From positions 1-64,000 of the forward strand of contig VGZT01000006.1 of assembly GCA_016872495.1 (NCBI GenBank): a DNA stretch of 64,000 bases. The letters run 5' to 3'. The notes beneath the pieces are model-generated. The model saw only the letters and a program-made list of their open reading frames with translations. It was not told the DNA's origin and made no database searches. Below are positions 24,675-33,378 of the stretch, piece after piece. Positions within the stretch are counted from its first letter, which is position 1. Each line of letters starts with the position of its first letter. This DNA comes from SAR202 cluster bacterium. Lineage in GTDB: Bacteria > Chloroflexota > Dehalococcoidia > Lucifugimonadales > Lucifugimonadaceae. Made by a program: the position numbers and the translations under genes.

Positions 24675-25007
24675 ATGAGTGTGATCTACGAGCTAAGGAT
24701 CTATTCCTGCTTTGGCGGCCGTTTGCCGGCGCTCCACAAGCGCTTCCAGAACCACACGGTGAAGCTTTTCGAGAAGCACGGGATAAAAAACATCGGTTAC
24801 TGGACCCACGAGGTCGGGCCGTCGCGCAACCAGCTCGTCTACCTGGTCGCGTACCAGGACCTCAACGCCAGAGCGCAGGCATGGAAGAACTTCCGCGCCG
24901 ACCCGGAGTGGATCAAGGCGGCGGCAGAGTCGGAGAAGGACGGTCTGATCGTCGAGGACGTCGAAAACCGGATCCTGGCTCCTACGCCCTATTCGCCGCT
25001 CCAATAG
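24675..25007 (+). CDS. NIPSNAP family protein
   Basis: A 110-aa ferredoxin-like alpha/beta protein of unknown function. It has the typical NIPSNAP opening IYELRIYSCFGGRLPALHKR, then HTVKLFEKHGIKNIGYW and LVYLVAYQDLNARAQAW (the LVHLWAYDSLAER-type motif), then FRADPEWIK. Such proteins often sit beside catabolic oxidoreductases. ATG 24675 is the only sensible start. It is 88 nt after enolase paralogue 3 and probably belongs to the same transcription unit; the stop TAG overlaps a GTG of a doubtful short frame. Confidence 0.9.
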   Translation: MSVIYELRIYSCFGGRLPALHKRFQNHTVKLFEKHGIKNIGYWTHEVGPSRNQLVYLVAYQDLNARAQAWKNFRADPEWIKAAAESEKDGLIVEDVENRILAPTPYSPLQ

Positions 25008-25141
25008 TGAAGGTGGCCCAGATCCGACCCGTCGCCGCGGTCGATCGGGAATGGATAGAGGCCGGCGGATTTTCCGCGCCGGAGCGATTCAAGTCCGGGG
25101 TGGCGTCGAGGGTACCTTCGCGCGCCGGTCAAACGTGCTGA
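25007..25141 (+). pseudogene. Short frame resembling the start of a GNAT acetyltransferase
   Basis: GTG 25007 overlaps the NIPSNAP stop and opens 44 codons: VKVAQIRPVAAVDREWIEAG, FSAPERFKSGVASRV and a Cys end. The first 15 residues look like the N-terminal strand of GNAT acetyltransferases (IRPAxxxDREW), but nothing acetyl-CoA-binding follows. Either a gene stub or chance; weak. Confidence 0.3.
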
Positions 25142-25176
25142 ACGTGCACCGCTACCGGTAGTGAGATCACGACAGA

Positions 25177-25195
25177 CCCCGCGTCAGATGCGGGG
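25177..25195. terminator. Hairpin between the short frame and the helicase gene
   Basis: CCCCGC-gtcagat-GCGGGG, a 6-bp GC stem, 12 nt beyond the helicase stop on the minus strand. It could terminate either converging transcript, though no U-run is present. Confidence 0.45.
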
Positions 25196-25206
25196 CCTGC
25201 ATGGCA

Positions 25207-26448
25207 TTACCAGGCAGCCCGGCGCCGCGTGGTGGCGCGCCGTGGCCGTCCCCTGAACGCAAAGCTCTTCTTCGGCGCTCCGCCGCGCTCGGCGACAGCT
25301 GCAGCGGCAGCCAGGGGCGATTGCGCCGGCGTGGTCGGCTTCCCATCCGGTCCAACCACGGGTAGTCGGCGACCGATCAGCCGTTCGATGCTCTTGAGGG
25401 CGTCAAGCTCTTCCCAGGAGCAGTACGAGACGGCGATCCCGCTGGCACCGGCACGCGCGGTGCGCCCGATCCGGTGCACGTACGCCTCCGGTTCGACCGG
25501 GAGGTCGTAGTTGACGACGTGGGTGATGCCCTCGACGTCGATCCCGCGCGCCGCGAGGTCGGTGGCGACCAGGAACCGGGTCTTGCCGGTGCGGAACCGA
25601 TCGAGCGTCCGCTGGCGCACGCCCTGTGACTTGTTCCCGTGTAACGCGTCGGACGTGATCTGGTAACGGCTGAGCTCCCGGACGAGCCGGTCGGCGCCGT
25701 GCTTGGTACGGGTGAAGATCAGTGCGCGGTCCACCTCGGGACGTCCGAGGAGGTCCCTGAGCGCGCCGCCCTTGGCCTGCCGCTCAATGAACACGACGCT
25801 CTCGGCGATCTTGGGGACCGTCGCCTCAACACGCGCCACGGTCACGCGCACCGGGTCCTTGAGGATGGCGTCTGCCAGCGACATGATCTCGCGCGGCATC
25901 GTGGCGGAGAAGAGCATCGTCTGGCGCCGGGAGCGTAGCTCTCTGATGATCTTCCGGACGTCGTTGATGAAACCCATGTCCAGCATGCGGTCGGCCTCGT
26001 CGAGGACGAGCACTTCCGCGTGTTGGAGCCGGACATACCCCTGGCCGACCAGGTCCAGCAGGCGGCCGGGGGTTGCGATCAGGATGTCGACGCCCCGTTT
26101 CAGGTCGCGCACCTGGCGGTCCTGGCCCACGCCACCGTAGATGGCGACGCTGACCAGCGGGAGGTGTCGACCGTAGGTTCGGAAGCTGTCGCAGATCTGA
26201 AGCGCGAGCTCGCGGGTGGGCGCCAGGACGAGCGCTCTGGGGGCGCGGCTGGCGGCAAGTGAATGGCTGGCGCTCAGGTTCTGGAGGATTGGCAGGGCGA
26301 ACGCCGCCGTCTTGCCGCTTCCGGTCTGGGCGCACCCCAGCAGGTCGCGACCCGCCAGCAAGTGGGGGATCGCGTCGTACTGGATGGGCGTCGGCTCGGT
26401 ATAGTGCTCGGACTGGAGGGACTTAAGGATCGGTGGGACCAAACGCAA
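25207..26448 (-). CDS. DEAD-box ATP-dependent RNA helicase
   Basis: RNA unwinding enzyme, RhlE-like. Motifs in order: Q-motif (EPTPIQ), AQTGSGKT (I), PTRELALQ (Ia), ATPGRLLDL (Ib), LDEADRMLDMGF (II), SATMP (III), LIFTRTKHGADRL (IV), LVATDLAARGIDV (V) and HRIGRTARAG (VI); basic C-terminal tail RGRPRRATTRRR. The first canonical start is TTG 26448, but Q-motif homology (TSFADLRLVPPIL) begins earlier. The frame is open back to a TGA without any ATG/GTG/TTG, so initiation may be at ATT 26472 (ITVTSFADL). The 413-aa length from TTG is otherwise normal for the family. Confidence 0.93.
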   Translation of the reverse strand: MRLVPPILKSLQSEHYTEPTPIQYDAIPHLLAGRDLLGCAQTGSGKTAAFALPILQNLSASHSLAASRAPRALVLAPTRELALQICDSFRTYGRHLPLVSVAIYGGVGQDRQVRDLKRGVDILIATPGRLLDLVGQGYVRLQHAEVLVLDEADRMLDMGFINDVRKIIRELRSRRQTMLFSATMPREIMSLADAILKDPVRVTVARVEATVPKIAESVVFIERQAKGGALRDLLGRPEVDRALIFTRTKHGADRLVRELSRYQITSDALHGNKSQGVRQRTLDRFRTGKTRFLVATDLAARGIDVEGITHVVNYDLPVEPEAYVHRIGRTARAGASGIAVSYCSWEELDALKSIERLIGRRLPVVGPDGKPTTPAQSPLAAAAAVAERGGAPKKSFAFRGRPRRATTRRRAAW

Positions 26449-26472
26449 ATCGGCAAACGAAGTGACTGTAAT

Positions 26473-26812
26473 TGGACTGCTCTTTCAAGACTGCAAGCCT
26501 GTTGCGGCCCGCGCGGTACGCATAGAAGTGCGGGAGGTTGATAGGGCTCGCCAGGACTGCGCGGTGTCGAAAGATCCCGGATTCGGGTTTAGACGAGTCG
26601 TGGCGTGGCATGAAGGCCGTCGAACTTTCCAGCAACCCCCATTATAACGATTTCCGGACGACCGTGTGCGAAATTCGTCCGGTGCGGCTTTGCCAGACTG
26701 GCGAAATCTGTCTCTCGCCGCCTTATTGATTACCGGGCCCGGGTTGCCAAATCCCCGGCCTTGGGGCAGATTAGCCGTGGTCCCGACTATCGCTCTCAAC
26801 TCGGAGGTGGAA
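26473..26812. other. Intergenic region between helicase and thiolase-like genes
   Basis: About 340 bases without a supportable gene. On the minus strand TATAAT lies at 26641-26646, about 170 nt upstream of the helicase start, which would give that gene a long 5' leader; no -35 is convincing. On the plus strand only the Shine-Dalgarno CGGAGG before ATG 26813 is clear. I see no RNA gene or repeat. Confidence 0.4.
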
Positions 26813-27976
26813 ATGCCGGTAGAAAGCAGCCTCGCACGGATCTCAGGCAAAGCGTCGATCGTCGGCGTGGCCGAGTCCGACGAGATCGGCAAGGTCCCGA
26901 ACAAGTCACCGCTACAGCATCACGCCGAGGCCGCCCGCAACGCGCTTGAGGACGCCGGACTCAAGCTTTCGGATGTCGACGGCTTCCTGACGGCCGGTTA
27001 CAACGGATACGACGTAGCCGAATACCTGGGGATTCAGCCCCGGTACACCGACAGCACGTCGGTCGGTGGATCATCGTTCGTCATTCACCTGGCGCACGCC
27101 CTGGCCGCGATCAACGCCGGATACTGCGAAGTCGCGCTCATAACTCACGGCCAGGCGGGACGGTCGGACCGCGCACGTCCCGGCCCCAACCCCGGACTGC
27201 CGGCAGCCCAGTACGAGTCCCCTCATGGAATCATGGGCCCCCCCATCACGTATGCGCTGGCGTGCAACCGCTACCTGCACCAGTACGGGGAGGACAGGAC
27301 CCGCCAGGCAATGGCGGAGATCGCGGTGTCGACGCGCAAGTGGGCCAACCTTAACCCGAAGGCCTACATGCAGGCCGAGAAGATGACCTTCGACGACTAC
27401 CACGACTCGCGCTGGATCGCGTGGCCGTTTCACCTTCTCGATTGCTGCCTGGTGACCGACGCCGGCGCGGCGATCGTGGTCACATCGGCGAGCCGGGCTC
27501 GCGACACGAAGAAGAACCCGATCCGTATCCTCGGCGTCGGCGAGGGGCACGACCACTCCATGATCTCTCAGATGCCCGACCTGACCTCAGCATTTGGGCG
27601 CAATACCGGGCCGCAGGCGATGAAGATGGCGGGGGTCGGTCACGGCGACTTCGACCTGACCATGATCTACGACTCGTTCACGTACACCGTGCTCGTGACG
27701 CTTGAGAACCTGGGGTTCTGCAAGCCCGGGGAGGCTGCCGACTTCGTGGCGGGTCAGCGGACCGCTCCGGGCGGCAACTTCCCGCTCAATACGAGCGGGG
27801 GCGGCCTCTCCTACACGCACCCCGGGATGTACGGCATCTTCCTGATCGTTGAGGCGGTCCGCCAGCTCCGCAACGAATGCGGCGATCGCCAGGTGGCTGA
27901 TTGCCGACTTGCGCTTGTGCATGGCACCGGTGGCAGCCTTTCCTCCACCGGAACCACGGTTCTCGGGAGGGCCTAG
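26813..27976 (+). CDS. Thiolase-family protein (lipid-transfer/acetyl-CoA acetyltransferase-like)
   Basis: A 387-aa thiolase-fold protein. Seen: SIVGVAESDEIGKV at the N-terminus, HHAEAARNALEDAGLKLSDV, DVDGFLTAGYNG and VGGSSFVIHLAHALAAINAG around the position where classical thiolases carry the nucleophilic Cys; here it is replaced (VGGSS). The C-terminal part has NTSGGGLSYTHPGMYG and LVHGTGGSLSSTGTTVLG. Lack of the nucleophilic Cys and partnership with an OB-fold Zn-ribbon protein (next gene, no gap) place it in the SCP-x-like/aldol-lyase group, for example retro-aldol CoA-ester cleavage. ATG 26813 is supported by CGGAGGTGGAA. Confidence 0.85.
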   Translation: MPVESSLARISGKASIVGVAESDEIGKVPNKSPLQHHAEAARNALEDAGLKLSDVDGFLTAGYNGYDVAEYLGIQPRYTDSTSVGGSSFVIHLAHALAAINAGYCEVALITHGQAGRSDRARPGPNPGLPAAQYESPHGIMGPPITYALACNRYLHQYGEDRTRQAMAEIAVSTRKWANLNPKAYMQAEKMTFDDYHDSRWIAWPFHLLDCCLVTDAGAAIVVTSASRARDTKKNPIRILGVGEGHDHSMISQMPDLTSAFGRNTGPQAMKMAGVGHGDFDLTMIYDSFTYTVLVTLENLGFCKPGEAADFVAGQRTAPGGNFPLNTSGGGLSYTHPGMYGIFLIVEAVRQLRNECGDRQVADCRLALVHGTGGSLSSTGTTVLGRA

Positions 27977-28408
27977 ATGACCGGCAAAGCGACCACACCC
28001 GCCCCGATGACACCGGTCCCGGTGCCTCAGCCTGAATCCGACCGCTACTGGGAAGGGTTGCGGCGATCTGAGATCTGGGTGCGCAGGTGCGAAGGGTGCG
28101 GTAAGCCATACTTCTACCCGCGCGATATCTGCCCGCACTGCGCTTCGGCGAAAACACAGTGGTTTCGCGCTTCCGGACGCGGGGTGATTCACACCTACGC
28201 GATAGTTCACCGCGCTCCCCATCCCGGCTTTGGCGACAAGGTGCCGTATGTCGTCGCCATCGTCGAACTCGAAGAGGGCGTGAGGGTGCCGACGAACATC
28301 GTTGGAGTCGAACCTGAGCCAACGAAGATCAAGATCGGCTCGAGGGTGGTTCCGGTGTTCGAAAAGCTCACCGACACGATCACGCTGCTCAAGTTCAAAC
28401 CGGCCTGA
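27977..28408 (+). CDS. Zn-ribbon/OB-fold (DUF35) partner of thiolase
   Basis: A 143-aa protein with an N-terminal rubredoxin-like zinc ribbon (VRRCEGCGKPYFYPRDICPH-C, two CxxC pairs) and a C-terminal OB fold (SGRGVIHTYAIVHRAPHPG, YVVAIVELEEGVRVPTNIVG). DUF35 proteins form complexes with thiolase-like partners in CoA-ester metabolism (aldol lyases, acetoacetyl-CoA synthesis). Its ATG follows the thiolase stop directly, which supports a stable complex. Length is normal. Confidence 0.9.
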   Translation: MTGKATTPAPMTPVPVPQPESDRYWEGLRRSEIWVRRCEGCGKPYFYPRDICPHCASAKTQWFRASGRGVIHTYAIVHRAPHPGFGDKVPYVVAIVELEEGVRVPTNIVGVEPEPTKIKIGSRVVPVFEKLTDTITLLKFKPA

Positions 28409-28479
28409 CCGGGGTTCGGCGCCGCCAGCAGGCCCCCAGCCCCCGCCCGGATGGCCAGGCGTATGCCGGGAAGGACTCG

Positions 28480-28689
28480 GTGCTGGCCGCCTGGGCCGCC
28501 CTATTCGAGTGGTCCCCGAACGCCCGCTTCGAGATCGAAGAGATCGTCGAAGCTGGCGACCGATGCGTCCTCCGCTGGGTCTACCGCCGGGCGGACCGGG
28601 AGGGCTGGCCCGGGCACGTGCGCGGGAGCGACCTTTGCCCGGTGCGAGACGGCAGGGTTGCAGAGAAGCTCGGTTACGTGCAGGGCTGA
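28480..28689 (+). pseudogene. SnoaL/NTF2-like protein, N-terminally truncated
   Basis: From GTG 28480 the 69 residues cover only the last two thirds of an NTF2-like cone: LAAWAALFEWSPNARFEIEE, IVEAGDRCVLRWVYR, GHVRGSDLCPVRDGRVAEKL. In-frame sequence before the GTG also fits the family (PRPDGQAYAGKDS) but contains no start and none of the N-terminal helices. It is therefore a 5'-deleted remnant, or a gene using an unrecognised start. Family members are usually about 110-130 aa. Confidence 0.6.
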
Positions 28690-28702
28690 GTGCGGCGGCC
28701 TG

Positions 28703-28708
28703 TATCCT
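28703..28708 (+). promoter_or_regulatory. Candidate -10 (TATCCT) of the argF operon
   Basis: TATCCT ends 6 nt before an ATG at 28715 that opens an 8-codon frame (MAPSEARP) whose TGA overlaps the argF ATG at 28738. A start of transcription near 28715 would give argF a short leader with GAGG as ribosome site. The mini-ORF may be chance. Confidence 0.35.
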
Positions 28709-28737
28709 TTGGTCATGGCACCAAGCGAGGCTAGACC

Positions 28738-29661
28738 ATGACCGCGCAAACGAAAGTCCGCCACTTCCTCTCCATGTCCGACCTCTCCCCGGGCGAGATC
28801 GCGGACGTCCTCGAACGCGCCACCGCCTTCAAGAAGGGCGACCGCACCCGTTCGCTGGCCGGGCGCAACGCGGTGTTGATCTTTGAGAAGCCTTCCCTGC
28901 GCACGAAGCTGACCTTTGATATCGCGGTTCACGAGCTGGGCGGACATCCCATCTACATGGCGCCGCAGGAGGTCATGCTCGGGAAACGCGAGCCCGTGAA
29001 AGACGTGGCAAGGATGGTGTCGCGGGTCGCCGACCTCGCAGTAGTAAGGACCTTCGGCCATGCGCTTATCGAGGAGTTCGCGCAGGCGGCGTCAATCCCG
29101 GTCGTCAACGCTCTCTCTGACGCCGAGCACCCGTGCCAGGCGCTGGCCGATCTGCTGACGATCCGCCAGCACTTCGGCGGGATCAAGGGGGTGCGAGTCG
29201 CCTACATCGGCGATGGCAACAACGTCGCGGCGAGCCTGGCGCTTGGACTGGCCGCGACCGGCGGTCACCTCACGATCGCGTCGCCCGCCGGATACGAACT
29301 TCCAGAGCGGTACGCGGGACAGGCGATATCGATTGGCCAGAAGACCGGTGGGACGCTATCGATGGTCCGCAAGCCGGCCAGCGCGGCCAAAGGCGCAGAC
29401 TTCGTCTACACCGATGTCTGGACGAGCATGGGCCAGGAGGCCGAAACCGCAATCCGGCTCAAGGCGTTCGCCGGCTACCAGGTGAACCCCCCGCTGCTGG
29501 ACCTGGCCGGGAAGGGCGTCAAATTCATGCACGACATGCCTGCTCACCCTGGAGAGGAGATCTCGCAGGGCTTGTTTGACGACCCTCGTTCGATCGTCTT
29601 CGACCAGGCCGAGAATCGGCTTCACGCGCAGGCAGGCCTGCTCGACTTCCTGTTTTCCTGA
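28738..29661 (+). CDS. argF: Ornithine carbamoyltransferase
   Basis: Converts ornithine plus carbamoyl phosphate to citrulline in arginine synthesis. The 307-aa protein has the carbamoyl-phosphate site EKPSLRTKLTFD (STRTR-type), HPCQALADLLTI, DVWTSMGQE, and the C-terminal VFDQAENRLHAQAG. The usual HCLP motif reads MHDMPAHPGEEI, so the cysteine that normally lines the ornithine site is absent. Because the other motifs agree with OTC, the name is kept, but a related transcarbamylase is possible. First gene of a run with der, plsY and gpsA. Confidence 0.88.
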   Translation: MTAQTKVRHFLSMSDLSPGEIADVLERATAFKKGDRTRSLAGRNAVLIFEKPSLRTKLTFDIAVHELGGHPIYMAPQEVMLGKREPVKDVARMVSRVADLAVVRTFGHALIEEFAQAASIPVVNALSDAEHPCQALADLLTIRQHFGGIKGVRVAYIGDGNNVAASLALGLAATGGHLTIASPAGYELPERYAGQAISIGQKTGGTLSMVRKPASAAKGADFVYTDVWTSMGQEAETAIRLKAFAGYQVNPPLLDLAGKGVKFMHDMPAHPGEEISQGLFDDPRSIVFDQAENRLHAQAGLLDFLFS

Positions 29662-29662
29662 C

Positions 29663-30982
29663 TTGGCTCCCAAGCTCCCGATCATCGCCATCATTGGGCG
29701 GCCGAACGTCGGCAAGTCGACCCTTTTCAACCGTCTCGCGGGCCGCAGGATCGCGATCGTCAGCGATATCCCGGGCACGACCCGCGACCGCGTCTCGATC
29801 GACGCCCGCTTCGGCAACCTGGCGTTCGCGCTCGTAGACACCGGCGGAATTGAAGAAAACGCGGGCGACAGGATCGACCGCGCCGTGCAGGCGCAGACGG
29901 CATCGGCCATCTCTGAGGCCGATGTGCTGATCCTGGTGACAGACGCCGTCTCCGGCGTTACGGCTGGCGATCACGACGCCGCCGAAATCGCGCGGAAGTC
30001 GGGCAAACCGGTCGTGCTTGCCGCCAACAAGGCGGACAGTGAAAAGCGCGCCCTGCTTGTGGTCGATTTCTACGGGCTCGGCATCGGTGACCCGATCCCC
30101 ATCAGCGCCTATCACGGCCAGGGGATCACGGAGCTCATGGAAGCGGTAGCCAGGGTCTTGCCGGAACCGGTCGAAACCGGGGACTCCGACCTCTACCCCC
30201 GTATTGCGATCGCGGGAAGAACCAACGTGGGGAAGTCCGCGCTGATGAACGCCATCGCCGGACACACGCGCTCAATCGTAAGTCCGGTCCCGGGGACGAC
30301 CCGCGACCCGGTCGATACGGTCCTCCGCTTCAAGGAGCGCGATCTCCAGTTCATCGACACCGCCGGCCTGCGGCGACGTGGCCGCATTGAGCAGGGGATC
30401 GAAAAATACAGCTCGCTGCGCACGCTCCAGGCGATCGAGCGCTGCCATGTGGCGATCCTGGTGCTCGACGCCACAGAGTTCGTGACTGCCCAGGACACGC
30501 ATGTCGCCGGGTTCATCGACCAGGCGGGGCGAGGCGCCGTCATTGCGCTAAACAAGTGGGACCTGGCGCCGGAAACCGGGGTCGAGCACGACGCAGCCAT
30601 GCTAGAAATCCGGCAACGGCTCAAGTTCCTGGTCTCCTCTCCGGTGCGGCTGATCTCGGCGCTCCATGGACGCGGTATCCCCGGGCTGCTGGAATCGGTC
30701 GTCGCTACCTACGACCAGTTCACGAGGACCATCGACGAGAGCGAACTCCGAAGGGTGATTTCCGACGCGATCGCGGCCCATCCGCCGCCTTCGCAGGGAA
30801 GAAACGACGTCCGGATTCGCAAGATCTCACAGCGCCGCACAAGCCCGCCGACCTTCGTGTTTCACACCGGCGACCCGGCTCGCATACACTTCACTTACCG
30901 CCGTTACCTTGAGAACTCACTGCGCAACGCATTCGGTTTCCAGGGCACACCTTTGAAGCTGGAGTTTGTGGCCGACCGATGA
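29663..30982 (+). CDS. der: Ribosome biogenesis GTPase Der (tandem G domains)
   Basis: Double-Era-type GTPase required for 50S subunit assembly. The first G domain begins IIAIIGRPNVGKSTLFNRL, with G3 DTGGI and NKAD; the second has IAGRTNVGKSALMNAI, DTAGL and NKWD; a KH-like C-terminal domain ends in TPLKLEFVADR. 439 aa is normal. TTG 29663 is used because the conserved strand KLPIIAIIGRP begins directly and it sits one base after the argF stop. The stop overlaps the plsY start (ATGA). In the second domain the usual P-loop GRPNVGKS reads GRTNVGKS, a small deviation. Confidence 0.95.
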   Translation: MAPKLPIIAIIGRPNVGKSTLFNRLAGRRIAIVSDIPGTTRDRVSIDARFGNLAFALVDTGGIEENAGDRIDRAVQAQTASAISEADVLILVTDAVSGVTAGDHDAAEIARKSGKPVVLAANKADSEKRALLVVDFYGLGIGDPIPISAYHGQGITELMEAVARVLPEPVETGDSDLYPRIAIAGRTNVGKSALMNAIAGHTRSIVSPVPGTTRDPVDTVLRFKERDLQFIDTAGLRRRGRIEQGIEKYSSLRTLQAIERCHVAILVLDATEFVTAQDTHVAGFIDQAGRGAVIALNKWDLAPETGVEHDAAMLEIRQRLKFLVSSPVRLISALHGRGIPGLLESVVATYDQFTRTIDESELRRVISDAIAAHPPPSQGRNDVRIRKISQRRTSPPTFVFHTGDPARIHFTYRRYLENSLRNAFGFQGTPLKLEFVADR

Positions 30983-31605
30983 CAGGTCCCTGGCCGTATC
31001 TCGTCGCACTGCCAGCGGCGTATCTGGTTGGCTCGATTCCTTTTGGAGTCCTGGTCGGCAGGCTCTGGGCCGGGATCGACATCCGCACGGTCGGCAGCGG
31101 CAACAGCGGCGCCACCAACATGCTGCGCAGCGTGGGGCCCGTCCCGGCTGCCCTGGTTCTCCTCGCCGACCTCGGCAAAGGCGTCGCCGCGGTCCTGATC
31201 GCGCGCTTCGTTTCCGACTCCTCCCTGGTCGCCTCACTGGCCGCGACCGTCGCAATCGCAGGTCATAGCTGGCCAGTATTTGCCCGCTTCAGGGGTGGCC
31301 GCGGCGTAGCCACCGGGGTCGGTGCCCTCTTCCTGGTTTCGTGGGTCGCCGGCACCTTCGCCCTGATCGGCCTCGTGGTCGTCATCGTCTCCAGATACGT
31401 CTCACTCGGCTCGATCGTCGGTACGACCGCTGGCCTCCTGGCGCTCGTCGTCCTCGCAGCACTGGGCAGCCTCGACCCCGAATATCTGATCTTCGGCTTC
31501 ATCGGGGCCGGCGTGATCCTGGTCAGACACCACTCCAACATCGGCAGACTATTGCGAGGCGAAGAACACCGCCTCGGCGACAAGCCTGTGCCGCCGGTAG
31601 CCTGA
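30979..31605 (+). CDS. plsY: Glycerol-3-phosphate acyltransferase PlsY
   Basis: Integral membrane acyltransferase that uses acyl-phosphate to acylate glycerol 3-phosphate, the first step of phospholipid synthesis. The 208-aa protein shows motif 1 LVGSIPFGVLVGR, motif 2 TVGSGNSGATNMLR, GHSWPVFARFRGGRGVATG (motif with His and GGKG-like RGGRG) and VRHHSNIGRLLRGEE near the end, with five membrane segments. Its start overlaps the der stop. The pairing with gpsA, which makes its substrate, is metabolically coherent. Confidence 0.95.
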   Translation: MTGPWPYLVALPAAYLVGSIPFGVLVGRLWAGIDIRTVGSGNSGATNMLRSVGPVPAALVLLADLGKGVAAVLIARFVSDSSLVASLAATVAIAGHSWPVFARFRGGRGVATGVGALFLVSWVAGTFALIGLVVVIVSRYVSLGSIVGTTAGLLALVVLAALGSLDPEYLIFGFIGAGVILVRHHSNIGRLLRGEEHRLGDKPVPPVA

Positions 31606-31616
31606 ATCGACCAGGC

Positions 31617-32636
31617 ATGGCACGCATCGGGGTTGTCGGCACGGGGAGCTGGGGCACGACGCTGGCCGTGATCACGGCACGCCAGGGACACGCGCCGACG
31701 CTCTGGGCAAGAACTGCCGCGGAGGCGCATGCGCTGGCCTCGGCACGCGAGCACCGAAGGTTCCACCCCGGCATCCGATTCCCCGAAAACCTTGCGATCA
31801 CCGCCAGCGCGGAAGAGGCGCTGGGCAGCGCTGACCTGGCGATCGTCGCGGTCCCGACCGCGCGGCTGCGCGAGAACGCGCGCCAGCTACGCCGTCACCT
31901 GGCCGGCGCGCCACTCGTCCTGAGCGCGGTCAAGGGGCTGGAGCCGGGTACGGGCAAGCGGCCCACCGAAATGCTGGCCGAAGAGCTGGGCAGTGACCGG
32001 CGCTGCCTCCTCGGTGTCATCTCGGGTCCCAATCTCGCCCGCGAGATCATCGCCGGCAAGCCTGCAAGCGCTACGGTCGCATGCGCGTCGATCAATGCCG
32101 CGACGGCCGCACAGGCGGTCCTGTCCTCCAGCGTCTTCCGCGTCTACACGACGGACGATGTCATCGGCGTTGAGCTGGGCGGTGCGCTCAAGAATATCGT
32201 CACCATCTGCGCCGGGATCATCGACGGGCTGGGCCTGGGCGACAACGCCAAGGGCGGCCTGATCACACGCGGCCTCCATGAGATCACCCGGCTCGGCGTG
32301 GCGATGGGCGCCCGCCCCGAGACCTTCGCCGGACTCTCCGGTATGGGAGATCTCATCGCGTCCTGCTACTCAAAGCTAAGCCGCAACCGCTTCCTGGGCG
32401 AGGAGCTGGGCAAGGGCAAGAAACTCGAAGACATCCTGAAGGGGATGGACCAGACAGTGGAGGGCGTGCAGGCAACCGTTGCCGCGGTGGAGATCGCGAC
32501 CCGCCTGGGGGTCGAGATGCCGATCGCGTCCAGCCTGAAGCAGCTGTTATTCGAAGGCCTCAATGTGAGCGAGGCGATCGACTCCCTGATGCGCAGAGCG
32601 CCGGCCGCCGAGAGCCGCATGGCCTCGCAGCCCTGA
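31617..32636 (+). CDS. gpsA: NAD(P)-dependent glycerol-3-phosphate dehydrogenase
   Basis: Reduces dihydroxyacetone phosphate to sn-glycerol 3-phosphate for lipid synthesis. The 339-aa protein has the Rossmann motif IGVVGTGSWGTTLAVI, VSGPN-type ISGPNLAREI, catalytic lysine region LGGALKNIVTICAGI, DNAKGGLITRG and the C-terminal VEGVQAT. ATG 31617 lies 11 nt after plsY. Together plsY and gpsA form a glycerolipid pair. The gene converges on rsmE with only 10 bases between stops. Confidence 0.95.
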   Translation: MARIGVVGTGSWGTTLAVITARQGHAPTLWARTAAEAHALASAREHRRFHPGIRFPENLAITASAEEALGSADLAIVAVPTARLRENARQLRRHLAGAPLVLSAVKGLEPGTGKRPTEMLAEELGSDRRCLLGVISGPNLAREIIAGKPASATVACASINAATAAQAVLSSSVFRVYTTDDVIGVELGGALKNIVTICAGIIDGLGLGDNAKGGLITRGLHEITRLGVAMGARPETFAGLSGMGDLIASCYSKLSRNRFLGEELGKGKKLEDILKGMDQTVEGVQATVAAVEIATRLGVEMPIASSLKQLLFEGLNVSEAIDSLMRRAPAAESRMASQP

Positions 32637-32646
32637 GGTCAGCCCG

Positions 32647-33378
32647 CTAGCCGAGCGCGCCGCTGTGATACAGCGCAGCAACGGTCGCCGCCACCGCCGC
32701 AGTCTCCGCACGCAGGATGCGCTTACCCATGCCAGCCACGGCCACGCCGGCTTTGCGCAGGATGTCTGCCTCTCGGGGGTCGATGCCGCCCTCGGGGCCG
32801 ATGATGAGCGATAACCGCGCGGGGGCCCCCTTCAGTCGCTCTTCCAGGGCCTCCCGGAGAGTGTGGGCCGACTCCTCCTCCCACAACAGGATCGCGGGGC
32901 GATGGGAGTCGCTTGCCGCCAGCTCCGGGAGCGTGATCGCCCTGGCGATCGGCGGAACGGCCACGCGCCCCGACTGTTCGGCGGCCTCGCGAACGATCCG
33001 CTCCCAGCGTGTCAGGCGTCCCCCGCCCGGCATCGAAGCGACACAGCGCTCGGTGATGACCGGCTGGAACCGCGCGACGCCGAGCTCGGTGCAACGCTGC
33101 AGGACGAACTCGAACCGGTCCGCCTTGAGAACGGCCTGGCAGATAGTGATCGCAAGCCTCGGCTCGACACCTGGATTGCTTCGCCCGATGATTACGCCTT
33201 CGGCCGTGCCGGTGGACACCCGTTCCAGCCTGACCCTGAGCTCCTCGCCCGATCCATTGAACACGGCGATCTGTTCGCCCGGCCGCAGTCGCAGGACGGA
33301 CGCTATCTGCCTGGAAATGTCCGGCGGCAGTTCGACCCGTTCGGCGTCGAAGTCCCCCGGCAAGAAGAAACGGTGCAT
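32647..33378 (-). CDS. rsmE: 16S rRNA (uracil-1498-N3)-methyltransferase
   Basis: SPOUT-class enzyme methylating U1498 in the decoding centre. The 243-aa product starts [10 protein letters not shown], has a PUA-like N-terminal part, and the trefoil-knot SAM site LIIGPEGGIDPREADIL plus MGKRILRAETAAVAA. ITICQAVLKADRFEFVLQRC and ELGVARFQPVITERC are the expected middle motifs. ATG 33378 overlaps the prmA stop (TGATG), indicating coupling; the longer frame upstream runs inside prmA and is rejected. Confidence 0.94.
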   Translation of the reverse strand: MHRFFLPGDFDAERVELPPDISRQIASVLRLRPGEQIAVFNGSGEELRVRLERVSTGTAEGVIIGRSNPGVEPRLAITICQAVLKADRFEFVLQRCTELGVARFQPVITERCVASMPGGGRLTRWERIVREAAEQSGRVAVPPIARAITLPELAASDSHRPAILLWEEESAHTLREALEERLKGAPARLSLIIGPEGGIDPREADILRKAGVAVAGMGKRILRAETAAVAATVAALYHSGALG

